A stretch of 40,317 bases of DNA from Gammaproteobacteria bacterium. GTDB taxonomy: Bacteria; Pseudomonadota; Gammaproteobacteria; Steroidobacterales; GCA-2729495. Each line of letters starts with the position of its first letter. Position 1 is the stretch's first letter. The stretch lies in NCBI GenBank assembly GCA_020851975.1, contig JADZBS010000087.1:1-40317 (forward strand), in the 5' to 3' direction. Positions 10,898 to 19,235 of the stretch are shown here, piece by piece. The position numbers and the translations under genes are program-made. Under the pieces are notes generated by a model, which was given only the letters and a program-made list of their open reading frames with translations, was not told the DNA's origin and did not search any database.

Positions 10898-11020
10898 CAC
10901 GGATTAGACGAGCGCGTGGTCCCGACCGGCCGAGGACATCGAAGCAGGTCGCGACCGCCACTCAGGCGGTCCTCCAGAGAAGGGTGATGAAACAGGCCGG
11001 CCCCCCCCGGCCTGTTTCCT
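10898..11020 (+). ncRNA. Candidate small RNA or attenuated leader, about 120 nt
   Basis: The segment between the TTAAG-box promoter and a terminator-like hairpin has no supported protein frame. It contains a perfect hairpin GACCGCC-ACTCA-GGCGGTC (10953-10971) and ends in the 11-bp stem at 10990-11017. A GTG frame (10915-10986, 23 codons) has no ribosome site and Arg-rich, non-native-looking content. It could be a free regulatory RNA made when the upstream two-component system is active, or a leader that limits read-through into the ABC operon starting at 11318. The evidence is structural only. Confidence 0.35.
10990..11017 (+). terminator. Rho-independent terminator-like hairpin
   Basis: A perfect 11-bp stem, AAACAGGCCGG at 10990-11000 and its complement at 11007-11017, with a six-C loop. 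The stem ends in TTT and is followed by CCTTATT, a modest U-tract. The A and T bases at the stem foot would let it work in both directions. It lies 126 bp after the kinase stop codon. Confidence 0.55.
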
Positions 11021-11317
11021 TATTCTGGCAACGCAGCAGCGCCAGGCCGGGGTTGCCAAGGGCCCGGCGAAGTGGCGTATGCTGGCAACGGGAAGGGAAT
11101 TGTTGCAGCAGTGGCGTGTACTGCACGCCCGGGGTCCGAATCGATATACCGGTGCCGCCGTGGTCAACGACTGTTGGCGCGGTAGCAATCCTCCCCACGG
11201 CGTGGCACTCCCCCGCCAGCGCCGTACCCCCAGACCCGCCCGCGGTTTCAGCCGTGGCGGCACCGGTCCCCTTGAGCAGACCCGCGCGGCGTAGGACACT
11301 GCCGGCGCAGGTTTCCC
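11018..11317. other. Non-coding stretch before the ABC operon
   Basis: About 300 bp between the hairpin and the ABC ATPase gene. Short open frames exist (for example 11079-11294 plus) but are Arg/Pro-rich, lack ribosome sites and look like chance frames in GC-rich DNA. Possible -10-like boxes (TATACC near 11145, TAGGAC near 11292) have no convincing -35 partner. A short AGG precedes the ATG at 11318. The operon promoter is presumably here but I cannot place it. Confidence 0.4.
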
Positions 11318-12058
11318 ATGCCCGTACCCTTCCCCACCGCAGCGCCGGACTGCGGCGTGCCCACCTTGCACGCCCGCGGCCTGACCAAGATCTACCGCAG
11401 CGGCGAGGTGGAGGTGCAGGCGTTGCGCGGTGTGGATCTCGACCTCGCGCCCGGGGAAATGGTGGTGCTGCTCGGTCCCTCGGGCAGCGGCAAGTCGACG
11501 TTGCTCAACATCCTCGGCGGCCTCGACACGGCGAGCGCTGGCGAGGCATGGTTCCGCGGCAGTCCGCTCACCCGCCTCGACGATCGCGCACTGACACGAT
11601 TCCGCCGTGATCACGTCGGTTTCGTGTTCCAGTTCTACAACCTGATCCCGAGCCTCACCGCGACCGAAAACGTCGCGCTGGTCACGGAAATCGCCGCACG
11701 CCCGATGTCGCCGGAGAGTGCCCTCGACCTGGTCGGGCTCGGCGAACGGCTGCACCATTTCCCGGCACAGCTCTCCGGCGGCGAGCAGCAGCGGGTCGCG
11801 ATCGCGCGGGCCATCGCCAAGCGACCCGACATCCTGCTCTGCGACGAACCGACCGGCGCCCTCGACAGCCATACCGGCGTGCTGGTCCTCGAGGCCATCG
11901 AGCGCATCCACGCGGAACTGGGCACCACCACCGTGCTGATCACCCACAACGCGATCATCGCCGACATGGCCAACCGGGTGCTCGTCATGGGCGACGGCCG
12001 CATCACCGAGGAACGGCGCAACACCGAACGGCGCGCCGCCCGGGAACTGTCATGGTGA
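11318..12058 (+). CDS. ABC transporter ATP-binding protein (MacB/LolD-type)
   Basis: A 246-residue nucleotide-binding subunit. Walker [10 protein letters not shown] (about 52-60), Q-loop [15 protein letters not shown] (the LolD/MacB form), signature [14 protein letters not shown], Walker [13 protein letters not shown] and H-loop LITHN are all intact, so it should hydrolyse ATP. It powers the FtsX-type permease encoded next, with which it overlaps by seven bases. The family acts in mechanotransmission (substrate extrusion from the periplasm, lipoprotein release) rather than classical import. First gene of a three-gene unit with 12052-14427 and 14431-15642. Confidence 0.93.
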   Translation: MPVPFPTAAPDCGVPTLHARGLTKIYRSGEVEVQALRGVDLDLAPGEMVVLLGPSGSGKSTLLNILGGLDTASAGEAWFRGSPLTRLDDRALTRFRRDHVGFVFQFYNLIPSLTATENVALVTEIAARPMSPESALDLVGLGERLHHFPAQLSGGEQQRVAIARAIAKRPDILLCDEPTGALDSHTGVLVLEAIERIHAELGTTTVLITHNAIIADMANRVLVMGDGRITEERRNTERRAARELSW

Positions 12059-14427
12059 GGGCGCTGCGTCCACTGGATCGCAAGCTCGTGCGCGACCTCT
12101 GGCGCCTGCGCGCGCAGGTGCTCGCCATCGCACTCGTCATGGCCTCCGGTGTGGCGCTGCTGTGCATGTCGCTCACCTCGATCGAGGCGCTGAGCGAAAC
12201 CGCCACCGCCTACTACGACCGCTACCGCTTCGCCCATGCGTTCGCACACGTGGAACGCGCCCCGGAGCATCTGGCCGATCGCATCCGGCTGCTGCCCGGG
12301 GTGCAGAGCGTGAGCACGCGCGTGGTGAGGAGCGCCGTGCTCGATGTCCCCGGCTTCGACGAGCCGGTGATCGGCCAGCTGGTGTCGCTGCCGGCTCGCG
12401 GCGAGCCCGCGCTGAACCGCCTGGCACTGCGCAGCGGGCGACTGCCGCGGCCGGAGGCGCCGCGCGAGGTCGTGCTGGCGGAGCCCTTCGCCGAAGCGCA
12501 CGGACTGGCACCCGGCGACCGGCTGCGGGCCATCATGAACAGCCACTGGCAGGAGCTGACGGTCGTCGGCCTGGCGCTCTCGCCCGAGTACGTCTACACC
12601 ATCGGGCCGGGTGCGCTCATGCCCGACGACCACCGCTACGGCGTTCTCTGGCTCGGCGAGGCGGCGATGCAGGCCGCCTGGGACCTCGACGGCGCCTTCA
12701 ACGACGTCGCGGTGTCCATCCTGCACGGTGCCGATGTGCAGGCCATCATCGCCGGCATGGACGAACTGCTCGGCTCCTACGGCGGCATCGGCGCCTACGC
12801 GCGCGCCGACCAGATCTCCAACTGGTTCCTGATGAACGAGATCGAGCAGCTGAAGTCGCTGGCGAGCATCCTGCCGACGGTGTTCCTCGCCGTCGCGGCA
12901 TTTCTGACCAACATGGTGCTGGCGCGCCTGATCGCCGTCGAGCGCAGCGAGATCGGGCTGCTGAAGGCCTTCGGCTACCGCGACCGCGACATCGCCTGGC
13001 ACTACGTCAAGCTGGTGCTCGGCATCGGGCTGGTGGGCATCGGCCTCGGCTGGGCCATGGGCTACTGGCTGGGACTGGTGAACACGCGCATCTACGCCGA
13101 CTTCTACCGTTTCCCCTTCCTGCTCTACGCACCCGGCCCGGTGCCGTTCCTGACGGCGGCGCTGGCGAGCCTCCTTGCCGCCCTGCTCGGCGCGCTCGGC
13201 ACGGTTCGCAAGGTCACTGCCCTGCCGCCAGCCGAGGCCATGCGCCCGCCCGCCCCGCCGCTGTTCCGCCGCACCGCACTCGGCCGGTTCCGCGCCTTTC
13301 GCAGCCTCGACCAGCCCACGCGCGTGCTGCTGCGCCAGATCGGCCGCTGGCCGGTGCGCTCCTTCGTCACCAGCCTCGGCATCGGCATGGCGGTGGCAGT
13401 GGTGGTCAGCTCCATGATGTGGCTCGACGCCATCGACCGCATCGTCGACACGTATTTTCTCCAGGCCCAGGGCCAGGACGTCACCGTCGGCTTCACCGAG
13501 CCGCGCGGAGGCACGGTCACCGGCGAACTCGCACGCCTCGACGGCGTGGTCACGGCCGAGCCGATGCGCGTCGTGCCAGCCAAGATCCGCTTCGGCCCGC
13601 GCGAGGAACGCGAGAACCTCCAGGGCCTGCCTGCCGAGCAGGAGCTGCACCACGTGTTCGACGCAGCCGGCCGCTCGCTGCACCTGCCACCGGGCGGCCT
13701 CACGATCTCCACCATGCTCGCCCAGCTCCTCGGCGCCCGGATCGGCGACGTGCTCACCGTGCAGGTCCTGGAGGGCCGTCGCCCGGTGCTGGAGGTCCCC
13801 GTGGTGGGCACCTTCGAGACCTATATCGGCAGCCCCGCCTACATCGACATCCGTGCGCTCAACCGCCTGATGAAGGAGCAGGCGAGTGTTTCCGCCGTCC
13901 ACCTGCGCCTCGATGCCAGCCGGCGCGCCGGGGTTTTCAGGGAACTCAAGGAAACCCCGAAGGTGAGCTTCATCACGCTCAAGGACGCCGCGGTGCGCAC
14001 CTTTCACGACACCATGGCGCGCACGCTGCTCATCTACATCTCGTTCTTCGTCGCCTTCGCCTGCATCCTGGCCTTCGGCGTCACCTACAACGCCGCGCGC
14101 ATCGCCCTCTCGGAGCGCGGGCGCGAACTCGCCACCCTGCGCGTCCTCGGCTTCACGCGGGCCGAGATCTCCTACATCCTGCTCGGCGAGATCGCGCTGC
14201 TCACCGTCGTGGCGCTGCCGCTCGGCTGCGCGCTCGGCTATGGCCTGGCGCGGCTGTTCGTCGGCGCCTTCACCACGGAACTCTTCCGCATACCGCTCGT
14301 GATCGAGGCCTCGACCTTTGGCCTGTCGATCGTCATCGGCGTGGTGGCGACTGCCCTGTCCGCCTTTCTGGTGCGAAGGCGCGTGGACCGGCTCGACCTC
14401 ATCGCCGTGCTCAAGACCAGGGAGTGA
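12052..14427 (+). CDS. ABC transporter permease with two FtsX domains
   Basis: A 791-residue inner-membrane permease. TM1 (about 15-37) is followed by a large periplasmic MacB_PCD-like domain (40-260), three helices of the first FtsX domain (about 270-395, with [25 protein letters not shown]), another helix near 440-460 and a second periplasmic domain (460-660), then the second FtsX domain (about 665-785, with [22 protein letters not shown]). The two repeats show internal duplication, so one chain may provide both half-permeases that MacB or LolC/LolE supply as a dimer. The conserved coupling-helix Glu-Arg/Gly patterns are present in both. Substrate unknown. Confidence 0.9.
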   Translation: MVRALRPLDRKLVRDLWRLRAQVLAIALVMASGVALLCMSLTSIEALSETATAYYDRYRFAHAFAHVERAPEHLADRIRLLPGVQSVSTRVVRSAVLDVPGFDEPVIGQLVSLPARGEPALNRLALRSGRLPRPEAPREVVLAEPFAEAHGLAPGDRLRAIMNSHWQELTVVGLALSPEYVYTIGPGALMPDDHRYGVLWLGEAAMQAAWDLDGAFNDVAVSILHGADVQAIIAGMDELLGSYGGIGAYARADQISNWFLMNEIEQLKSLASILPTVFLAVAAFLTNMVLARLIAVERSEIGLLKAFGYRDRDIAWHYVKLVLGIGLVGIGLGWAMGYWLGLVNTRIYADFYRFPFLLYAPGPVPFLTAALASLLAALLGALGTVRKVTALPPAEAMRPPAPPLFRRTALGRFRAFRSLDQPTRVLLRQIGRWPVRSFVTSLGIGMAVAVVVSSMMWLDAIDRIVDTYFLQAQGQDVTVGFTEPRGGTVTGELARLDGVVTAEPMRVVPAKIRFGPREERENLQGLPAEQELHHVFDAAGRSLHLPPGGLTISTMLAQLLGARIGDVLTVQVLEGRRPVLEVPVVGTFETYIGSPAYIDIRALNRLMKEQASVSAVHLRLDASRRAGVFRELKETPKVSFITLKDAAVRTFHDTMARTLLIYISFFVAFACILAFGVTYNAARIALSERGRELATLRVLGFTRAEISYILLGEIALLTVVALPLGCALGYGLARLFVGAFTTELFRIPLVIEASTFGLSIVIGVVATALSAFLVRRRVDRLDLIAVLKTRE

Positions 14428-14430
14428 CCG

Positions 14431-15642
14431 ATGCCGACGGCCCGCCAGCGCCGATTCTTCTTCTGGATGCCCATTGCGGGCGTCGTCCTGCTCGCGCTCG
14501 TATGGCTCTTCTGGCCGCGGGCGGTGCCGGTGGACTTCGCCGTGGCCGCACCGGGCCCGCTGGTCGTCTCCGTCAGCGACGAGGGCGAGACGCGTGTCCG
14601 CGACGTCTTCGTCGTCTCCGCCCCCGTTGCGGGGCTCATGCGCCGCATCGCGCTCGAGGCCGGTGACGCCGTGGTCGCCGGCGAGACCGTCACCGCCCGC
14701 ATCGAGCCGGGTGATCCCTCGTTCCTCGACCGGCGCAGCGCGACCGAAGCGCGTGCCGCCGTGCAGGCGGCCGACGCCGCCGGGAAGCTCGCGGTCGCCT
14801 CGGTGCGCCGTGCCGAGGCCGAACGCGACTTCGCGCGCGCCGAGCTGACCCGTTACCGCGGTCTCGCCGAGCGCGATACGGTGTCGGCCAACGACCTCGA
14901 TGCCGCCCAACGCCGGGCCCGCACGGCGGACGCCGCGCTTGCCGAAGCGCAAGCGGCGCTCGCAGTGCGCAGCTCCGAACTCGCCCAGGCGCGCGCCAGG
15001 CTCATGGCGCCCGGTGGCGCGCAACGCGGGCGAAGTGGCGACTGCAACTGCATCGAGGTGACCTCGCCGGTGAGCGGCCGCGTGCTGCGCGTACTCCAGG
15101 AGAGCGAAAGCGTGGTGGCCGCCGGGATGCCGCTGCTCGAAATCGGCGATCCGGCCCGCCTGGAAATCGTCACCGATCTGCTGTCGACCGATGCCGTGAA
15201 GGTGCGGCCCGGCCAGCGTGTCTTCATCGAGGCCTGGGGCGGGGGCCCACCCCTGGCCGGCCAGGTGCGTCGCGTCGAACCCTTCGGCTTTACCAAGGTG
15301 TCGGCACTCGGCATCGAGGAACAGCGGGTGAACGTCATCATCGACTTCACTGAAGCGCCCGCACGCTGGCAGCGCCTCGGGCACGGTTATCGCGTCGAGC
15401 CGCGCATCGTCCTCGCCTCGGCCGACCAGGCGCTGAAGGTGCCGCGTGCGGCGCTGTTCCGGGACGGTGACCGCTGGGCCGTGTTCGTCGGGGAGGCCGG
15501 CCGTGCCACCCTGCGCCACGTCGAACTCGGTCTCGAGAACGGCCTGGAGGCCGAGGTCCGCCAGGGCCTGAAGGCTGGCGACCGCGTCGTCCTGCAGCCG
15601 GGCGATCGCGTGAGCGACGGTGTGCGGGTAACGGCGCGGTAG
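14431..15642 (+). CDS. HlyD/MacA-family periplasmic adaptor protein
   Basis: A 403-residue membrane-fusion protein. One N-terminal membrane helix (about 11-29), then a split biotinyl-lipoyl domain (VSAPVAGLMRRIALEAGDAV and VTSPVSGRVLRVLQESESVV), an intervening Ala/Arg/Glu-rich coiled-coil hairpin (about 95-195) and beta-barrel domains at the C-terminus. This is the adaptor that links an inner-membrane pump to an outer-membrane channel of TolC type. It starts three bases after the permease stop, so the three genes form one transport unit. No TolC-like gene is in the window, so a genome-encoded TolC elsewhere would be needed. A CNC motif (SGDCNCIEV) before the second lipoyl half is unusual. Confidence 0.88.
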   Translation: MPTARQRRFFFWMPIAGVVLLALVWLFWPRAVPVDFAVAAPGPLVVSVSDEGETRVRDVFVVSAPVAGLMRRIALEAGDAVVAGETVTARIEPGDPSFLDRRSATEARAAVQAADAAGKLAVASVRRAEAERDFARAELTRYRGLAERDTVSANDLDAAQRRARTADAALAEAQAALAVRSSELAQARARLMAPGGAQRGRSGDCNCIEVTSPVSGRVLRVLQESESVVAAGMPLLEIGDPARLEIVTDLLSTDAVKVRPGQRVFIEAWGGGPPLAGQVRRVEPFGFTKVSALGIEEQRVNVIIDFTEAPARWQRLGHGYRVEPRIVLASADQALKVPRAALFRDGDRWAVFVGEAGRATLRHVELGLENGLEAEVRQGLKAGDRVVLQPGDRVSDGVRVTAR

Positions 15643-15704
15643 GGACGCCTGGCCCCGGTAGGTCGATCAGTGCCGGTGCTCGTGGCTGCCGGCAGCGGTG
15701 GCAG

Positions 15705-16397
15705 TCAGCCGTTCGGTCCCGTCAACCGCCGCGCCGTGTCCTCCGGGCCGGCGCCACCTGCGCGACAGGCCAGCTTGCGGCGCCAGCCTGTCGCGAGTGC
15801 GGGGCAGGCAGCGAGCGCAGCGGCGGCGGCACGATCGTCGCGACGCTGGTGCATCACCTCGTTGGCGGTGGCGATGGTCCACGGCGGGTGCGGGCGCTCG
15901 ACGAGTTCGACGTGGTCGCCAGCCTGCACCGCACCGGGAACGAGCACCCGCAGGTACCAGCCGGTGCGCCCGCTCTGCTGCACACGAAAGGCGAGGTCCT
16001 CCCGTTGCCAGCGCCGCGCGAGCTTCCAGCAGGGCTGGCGCGGTTGCGAAACCTGCAGCCGCGCCGTGCCAACCTGCCAGATGTCGCCGATGCACGCCCC
16101 CGGCTCGAGCAGCCCGGTGAGCGTGAAGTTCTCGCCGAAGGCACCCGGCAACAGTGGCCCGATGCCGAGTTCGGCCTCCCAGAACGGGTAGTGTTCGGCG
16201 CAGTAGACATTCACGGCCTTGTCCGGTCCGCCGTGATTCTCGAGATCCGCCTGGCCGTCGCCGGCCAGGTTCGCTGGACCCAGCTGCACGCTGCCGGTGA
16301 CGGGTGTCTTGAACATGCCGGTGGTCCAGCGATCTTCGGCCGCGGTATCAATCGTGCGCGGCAGGCCGACATTGATGGAGCGAAGCACGACGGTCAT
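15705..16397 (-). CDS. MOSC-domain protein, YiiM-like
   Basis: A 230-residue cytoplasmic protein of the MOSC superfamily. The YiiM layout is visible: N-terminal LRSINVGLPR, the GGPDKAVNVYCAEHYPFW segment, FGENFTLTGL, and QPRQPCWKLARRW with the conserved Cys that binds the molybdenum cofactor sulfur in this superfamily. E. coli YiiM reduces N-hydroxylated substrates such as 6-N-hydroxylaminopurine; the same activity is plausible here but not shown. It lies 43 bp after the HD-GYP gene on the same strand, so it may be the tail of the lapG transcript. The C-terminal 40 residues are Ala/Arg-rich and poorly conserved-looking. Confidence 0.88.
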   Translation of the reverse strand: MTVVLRSINVGLPRTIDTAAEDRWTTGMFKTPVTGSVQLGPANLAGDGQADLENHGGPDKAVNVYCAEHYPFWEAELGIGPLLPGAFGENFTLTGLLEPGACIGDIWQVGTARLQVSQPRQPCWKLARRWQREDLAFRVQQSGRTGWYLRVLVPGAVQAGDHVELVERPHPPWTIATANEVMHQRRDDRAAAAALAACPALATGWRRKLACRAGGAGPEDTARRLTGPNG

Positions 16398-16440
16398 GGT
16401 GCCTCAGGCCACCGCGTCGCGGTCGTGAGCGGCAACAGGA

Positions 16441-18537
16441 TCAGCGCCACTGCGACCAGTCACGGCGATTCTCGGCGACGTGGAACAGCGCGGCGACGAC
16501 GCGCCGGTCGAACTGCGTGCCCGCCGTACGCATGAGCTCATCGAGCGCAGCCGCAACGGACAGTCCCGGCCGGTAGGCGCGGCCGCCGACCAGTGCCACG
16601 AAGGCGTTGGCAACCGCCAGCACCTGGCCGGCGAGCGTCAACTGCTCGGCCGGCAGGCCGTGCGGGTATCCGTGCCCGTCCGGCCGCTCCTGCTTCTGGG
16701 CGATGATGTCGAGCACGGGACCGTCGAACTGCAAACCCCTCAGCAGTTCCAGACCGAATTCCACGTGCTTGTGCAGCAGCGCCTGTTCAGCGGCACTGAG
16801 CGGTTCACGCTTGGTGAGAATCTCCACCGGGATCATGATCTTGCCGATGTTGGCCAGGCTCGCGGCCAGATCGAGCGTGCTGCGCTCCTGGTCGCTGAAA
16901 CCGAGTTCGCGGGCCAGCGCGTCGGCAACTTCGGTCATGCGCCGGGCGTGGTTCGCCGAGTGCGGATCGTGGCGGTCGACCGCGCTCACCAGCGTCAGCA
17001 CCAGACGCCTCAGCAGGTCCATGTGCCGCTTCTGCGCCTGGCGCAGCACCGTAACGTCGCTCATCACGATCAGCACCAGGTCGGACTCGGCACCGATGCG
17101 TGCCACGGGAATGAAGCTGGCGTGAAACTCGCGCGGACCCGCCGGCGTCTCCCAGGCCAGCAGCTTGTGCACCGCTGCCGCCTGCTCACGGGCGCGCCCG
17201 ATGCCTTCCTGGACCGCCGCCCACATCGGTGCCGGCAGGACGGCAGCCAACGAGCTGTCGACGACTTCGGCGATGCTGCGCCCGGCGGCGCTCGCCGCTG
17301 CCTGGTTCGTGAAGAGCACGCGCCCGTCGGACGTGGCGAGCACGGTCAGCACGTCGAGGTTGTCGGTGATGGTGTGCAGGAGGTCGGTCTGGCGTTGCAG
17401 CCGCGCCGCCTTGTCGGCCGACTCCCCGGCCTCGTGCCGCGCGCGCACCCCGCTGCCATGGCGCCAGGCGGCCACCGCCACGGCCACGATGGCTACGAGC
17501 AGCAGCGACAGCGCCAGCAGGAGGAAGCGCCGGCGTTCGTCGGCGAGGCTCAGCGCCTGCCCGGCGTCGACCTGCTGGGCGAGCACCCAGTCCTGGCCGC
17601 GCACGCTGCGGCTCACCTGCAGCACCTCATCGCCATGGTAGTTGCTGCCGGTGAAGAACCGGCCAGGCGTCGTCGTGGCGGCCACTTCGGCGAGCTCGCC
17701 GCGATCGGCAGGCAGCGTGCGCCGCAGGGCGGGCGAACCATCCGCGAGCGGCGAGGCCAGCACGACCACGTCGCCACGTCGCACCAGCAGCAGCGCTTCG
17801 GCAGCCTCGGCGAATGCTGCGCCGCGTTCCAGCAAGGGAAAGAGCTCGTCTCCGGCGCCGCGCACGCCGAGCAGCACGCCGAGCGGTGCATCGCTGCCGC
17901 CGGGGCTTGCGCCCGGCACCGTCCCGACCGCGACGGCCGTGACGACCACCGGCCGCTCGTCGGCGTCGGCCACGAGGTGCACGGTATGCGCCCGCGGATC
18001 GGCGAGCGCGGTGCGTGCCACCTCCAGACAGGCGTCGCAGTCGGGGAAGCCCGGCGTCTGCACCACGCGCTGCAGGCGGGCATCGAGCAGCGCCAGGCCC
18101 GCGCTGCGCCGTTGCGGGAGGTTCGCCGGGATGCGGGCCGAATCGGCCGCGACGTAGCCGTAACGGTCGGCCGCACCGAGCAGCAGGTTGCGCAGGTAGC
18201 CGAGCGCGCCGGGTTCGACGCTGTCGCCCGGCGCCGCAGCCGCCTGCGCGAGCTGCCACAGGTAGAAGCGCAGCGAGGCATTGGCTGCGAGTTCCTCGAG
18301 ATCGCGCCGGTAGCCGGCCGCGAGCCGGGCCACGGCATCGGCACGCGCATCGGCGACGAGCCCCAGGCGCGACTCCCATTGCAGCAGGTCACGCTCGCGC
18401 TCGCCCTCGATATAGGCGTTGATGAGCCCGACACCGGCAGCGACGAGCAGCAGCAACGCCGCCATTGCAGCCACGATGGAGTAGCGCGTTGCCGGTTTCA
18501 CGTGCCTGGACCCGGCGCCGAAGGCGTGTGGATCCAC
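16441..18537 (-). CDS. Membrane receptor with periplasmic sensor, PAS and degenerate HD-GYP domain
   Basis: A 698-residue protein: TM1 (about 20-42), a periplasmic domain of about 295 residues (43-337, Cache-like by size and position), TM2 (338-358), a PAS domain (about 385-500) and an HD-GYP domain (505-690). The GYP motif is kept (HGYPHGL, 623-625), but the catalytic metal ligands are not: the HD pair is Ala-Asn (562-563, LANIGK), the HHE cluster is QKQE (614-617) and the later VAD Asp is Asn 644. H591 and E617 remain. It should not hydrolyse c-di-GMP but may still bind it. The ATG at 18537 overlaps lapG by 40 bp; a GTG at 18501 overlapping the lapG stop as GTGA is an equally good start. 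Cotranscribed with lapG. Confidence 0.85.
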   Translation of the reverse strand: MDPHAFGAGSRHVKPATRYSIVAAMAALLLLVAAGVGLINAYIEGERERDLLQWESRLGLVADARADAVARLAAGYRRDLEELAANASLRFYLWQLAQAAAAPGDSVEPGALGYLRNLLLGAADRYGYVAADSARIPANLPQRRSAGLALLDARLQRVVQTPGFPDCDACLEVARTALADPRAHTVHLVADADERPVVVTAVAVGTVPGASPGGSDAPLGVLLGVRGAGDELFPLLERGAAFAEAAEALLLVRRGDVVVLASPLADGSPALRRTLPADRGELAEVAATTTPGRFFTGSNYHGDEVLQVSRSVRGQDWVLAQQVDAGQALSLADERRRFLLLALSLLLVAIVAVAVAAWRHGSGVRARHEAGESADKAARLQRQTDLLHTITDNLDVLTVLATSDGRVLFTNQAAASAAGRSIAEVVDSSLAAVLPAPMWAAVQEGIGRAREQAAAVHKLLAWETPAGPREFHASFIPVARIGAESDLVLIVMSDVTVLRQAQKRHMDLLRRLVLTLVSAVDRHDPHSANHARRMTEVADALARELGFSDQERSTLDLAASLANIGKIMIPVEILTKREPLSAAEQALLHKHVEFGLELLRGLQFDGPVLDIIAQKQERPDGHGYPHGLPAEQLTLAGQVLAVANAFVALVGGRAYRPGLSVAAALDELMRTAGTQFDRRVVAALFHVAENRRDWSQWR

Positions 18538-19166
18538 CAGCCCTGCTGGTTGATCGAGTACACCGGTGCGTAGTGCACCACCTGCCGGTGCGGGATGACT
18601 TCGCGCACCTGGTTGTCGAGCACGAGAATTTCGGGGCCGCGGCCGACCGCGAGCACCGCGTGTGGCGCACGCAGGTTGGTGTCCTGGACGATCACGATGC
18701 GCAGGTCACCGCCCGGGAAGCCGAGCCAGCGCAGCGAGAAATACTTGGCGATGGCATAATCCTCGCAATCCCCGCCGTTGCCGAGGAACTCGCGGGGTAT
18801 GGCCCAGTAGTCCTCGACCCGGTAATTCTCGAAGTCGAGTACGTAGTCCATCTCGTTGGCGTAGCGGTTGACCTCACGCAGCTGCTCGGCGACCGGCCGG
18901 CCGCGCAGCCCGCCGAGGAACGTGAGCCAGCGGCTCATGTGACAGCGGTTGAGGCGGGGCTCGCTGCAGTCGCCGTCGCGCAGGTCATCGCGCAGGTGTC
19001 GCTCGAGCGCCTGCAGCCACTGCGGGAAGGTATCAAGGGCCGCCTGGCCCTGCTGGCGGTAGCCGAACAGGTCGTCAGCGAAGGCGCAGGCCGTCCCCGG
19101 CACGAGCCAGAGCGCTGCACACAGCAGGGCGAGGGTCCGGGCCGCCGCCCGGCATAACTGCGACAT
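18498..19166 (-). CDS. lapG: LapG-like periplasmic cysteine protease (BTLCP family)
   Basis: A 222-residue protein with a signal peptide (to about residue 28, TACAFA) and a transglutaminase-like fold. The catalytic triad is visible: C134 in GNGGDCEDYA, H169 in LRAPHAVLAV and D184 in ILVLDN, close to C135/H172/D189 of Pseudomonas fluorescens LapG. The Ca2+-binding acids flanking Cys (D133, E135) are also kept. LapG removes large surface adhesins by cleaving at a di-alanine site, and is held inactive by the c-di-GMP receptor LapD. No LapD or RTX adhesin is in the window; instead the next gene is a degenerate HD-GYP receptor. Start ATG at 19166; the divergent gene begins 70 bp away. Confidence 0.9.
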   Translation of the reverse strand: MSQLCRAAARTLALLCAALWLVPGTACAFADDLFGYRQQGQAALDTFPQWLQALERHLRDDLRDGDCSEPRLNRCHMSRWLTFLGGLRGRPVAEQLREVNRYANEMDYVLDFENYRVEDYWAIPREFLGNGGDCEDYAIAKYFSLRWLGFPGGDLRIVIVQDTNLRAPHAVLAVGRGPEILVLDNQVREVIPHRQVVHYAPVYSINQQGWWIHTPSAPGPGT

Positions 19167-19235
19167 GGTCGGTTGAGCCACCGAAGATCGGCCCGTAGTA
19201 TCGCGTAGACTTCGTCCGCTCCACAACATAATCAC

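Noticed and set aside
10915-10986. A 23-codon GTG frame in the candidate small RNA
   Set aside because: No ribosome site and Arg-rich composition typical of random GC-rich frames; kept only as an alternative explanation for the transcript.
11079-11294. A 71-codon plus-strand frame before the ABC operon
   Set aside because: No ribosome site, Arg/Pro-rich chance-like content and no recognisable domain.
11635-15519. A 1294-codon open frame on the minus strand, antisense to the ABC operon
   Set aside because: Its product is His/Arg/Glu-rich low-complexity text with no domain, and the plus strand frames there encode three clear, overlapping transporter genes. It is a GC-bias shadow.
15685-15696. 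GCTGCCGGCAGC palindrome as a terminator between the adaptor and MOSC genes
   Set aside because: A 12-bp palindrome without loop or U-tract is common by chance in DNA this GC-rich.
19227-19232. CATAAT as -10 box of the Slam-like gene
   Set aside because: It ends only three bases before the ATG at 19236, too close for a start even on a leaderless message, and no -35 partner is seen.
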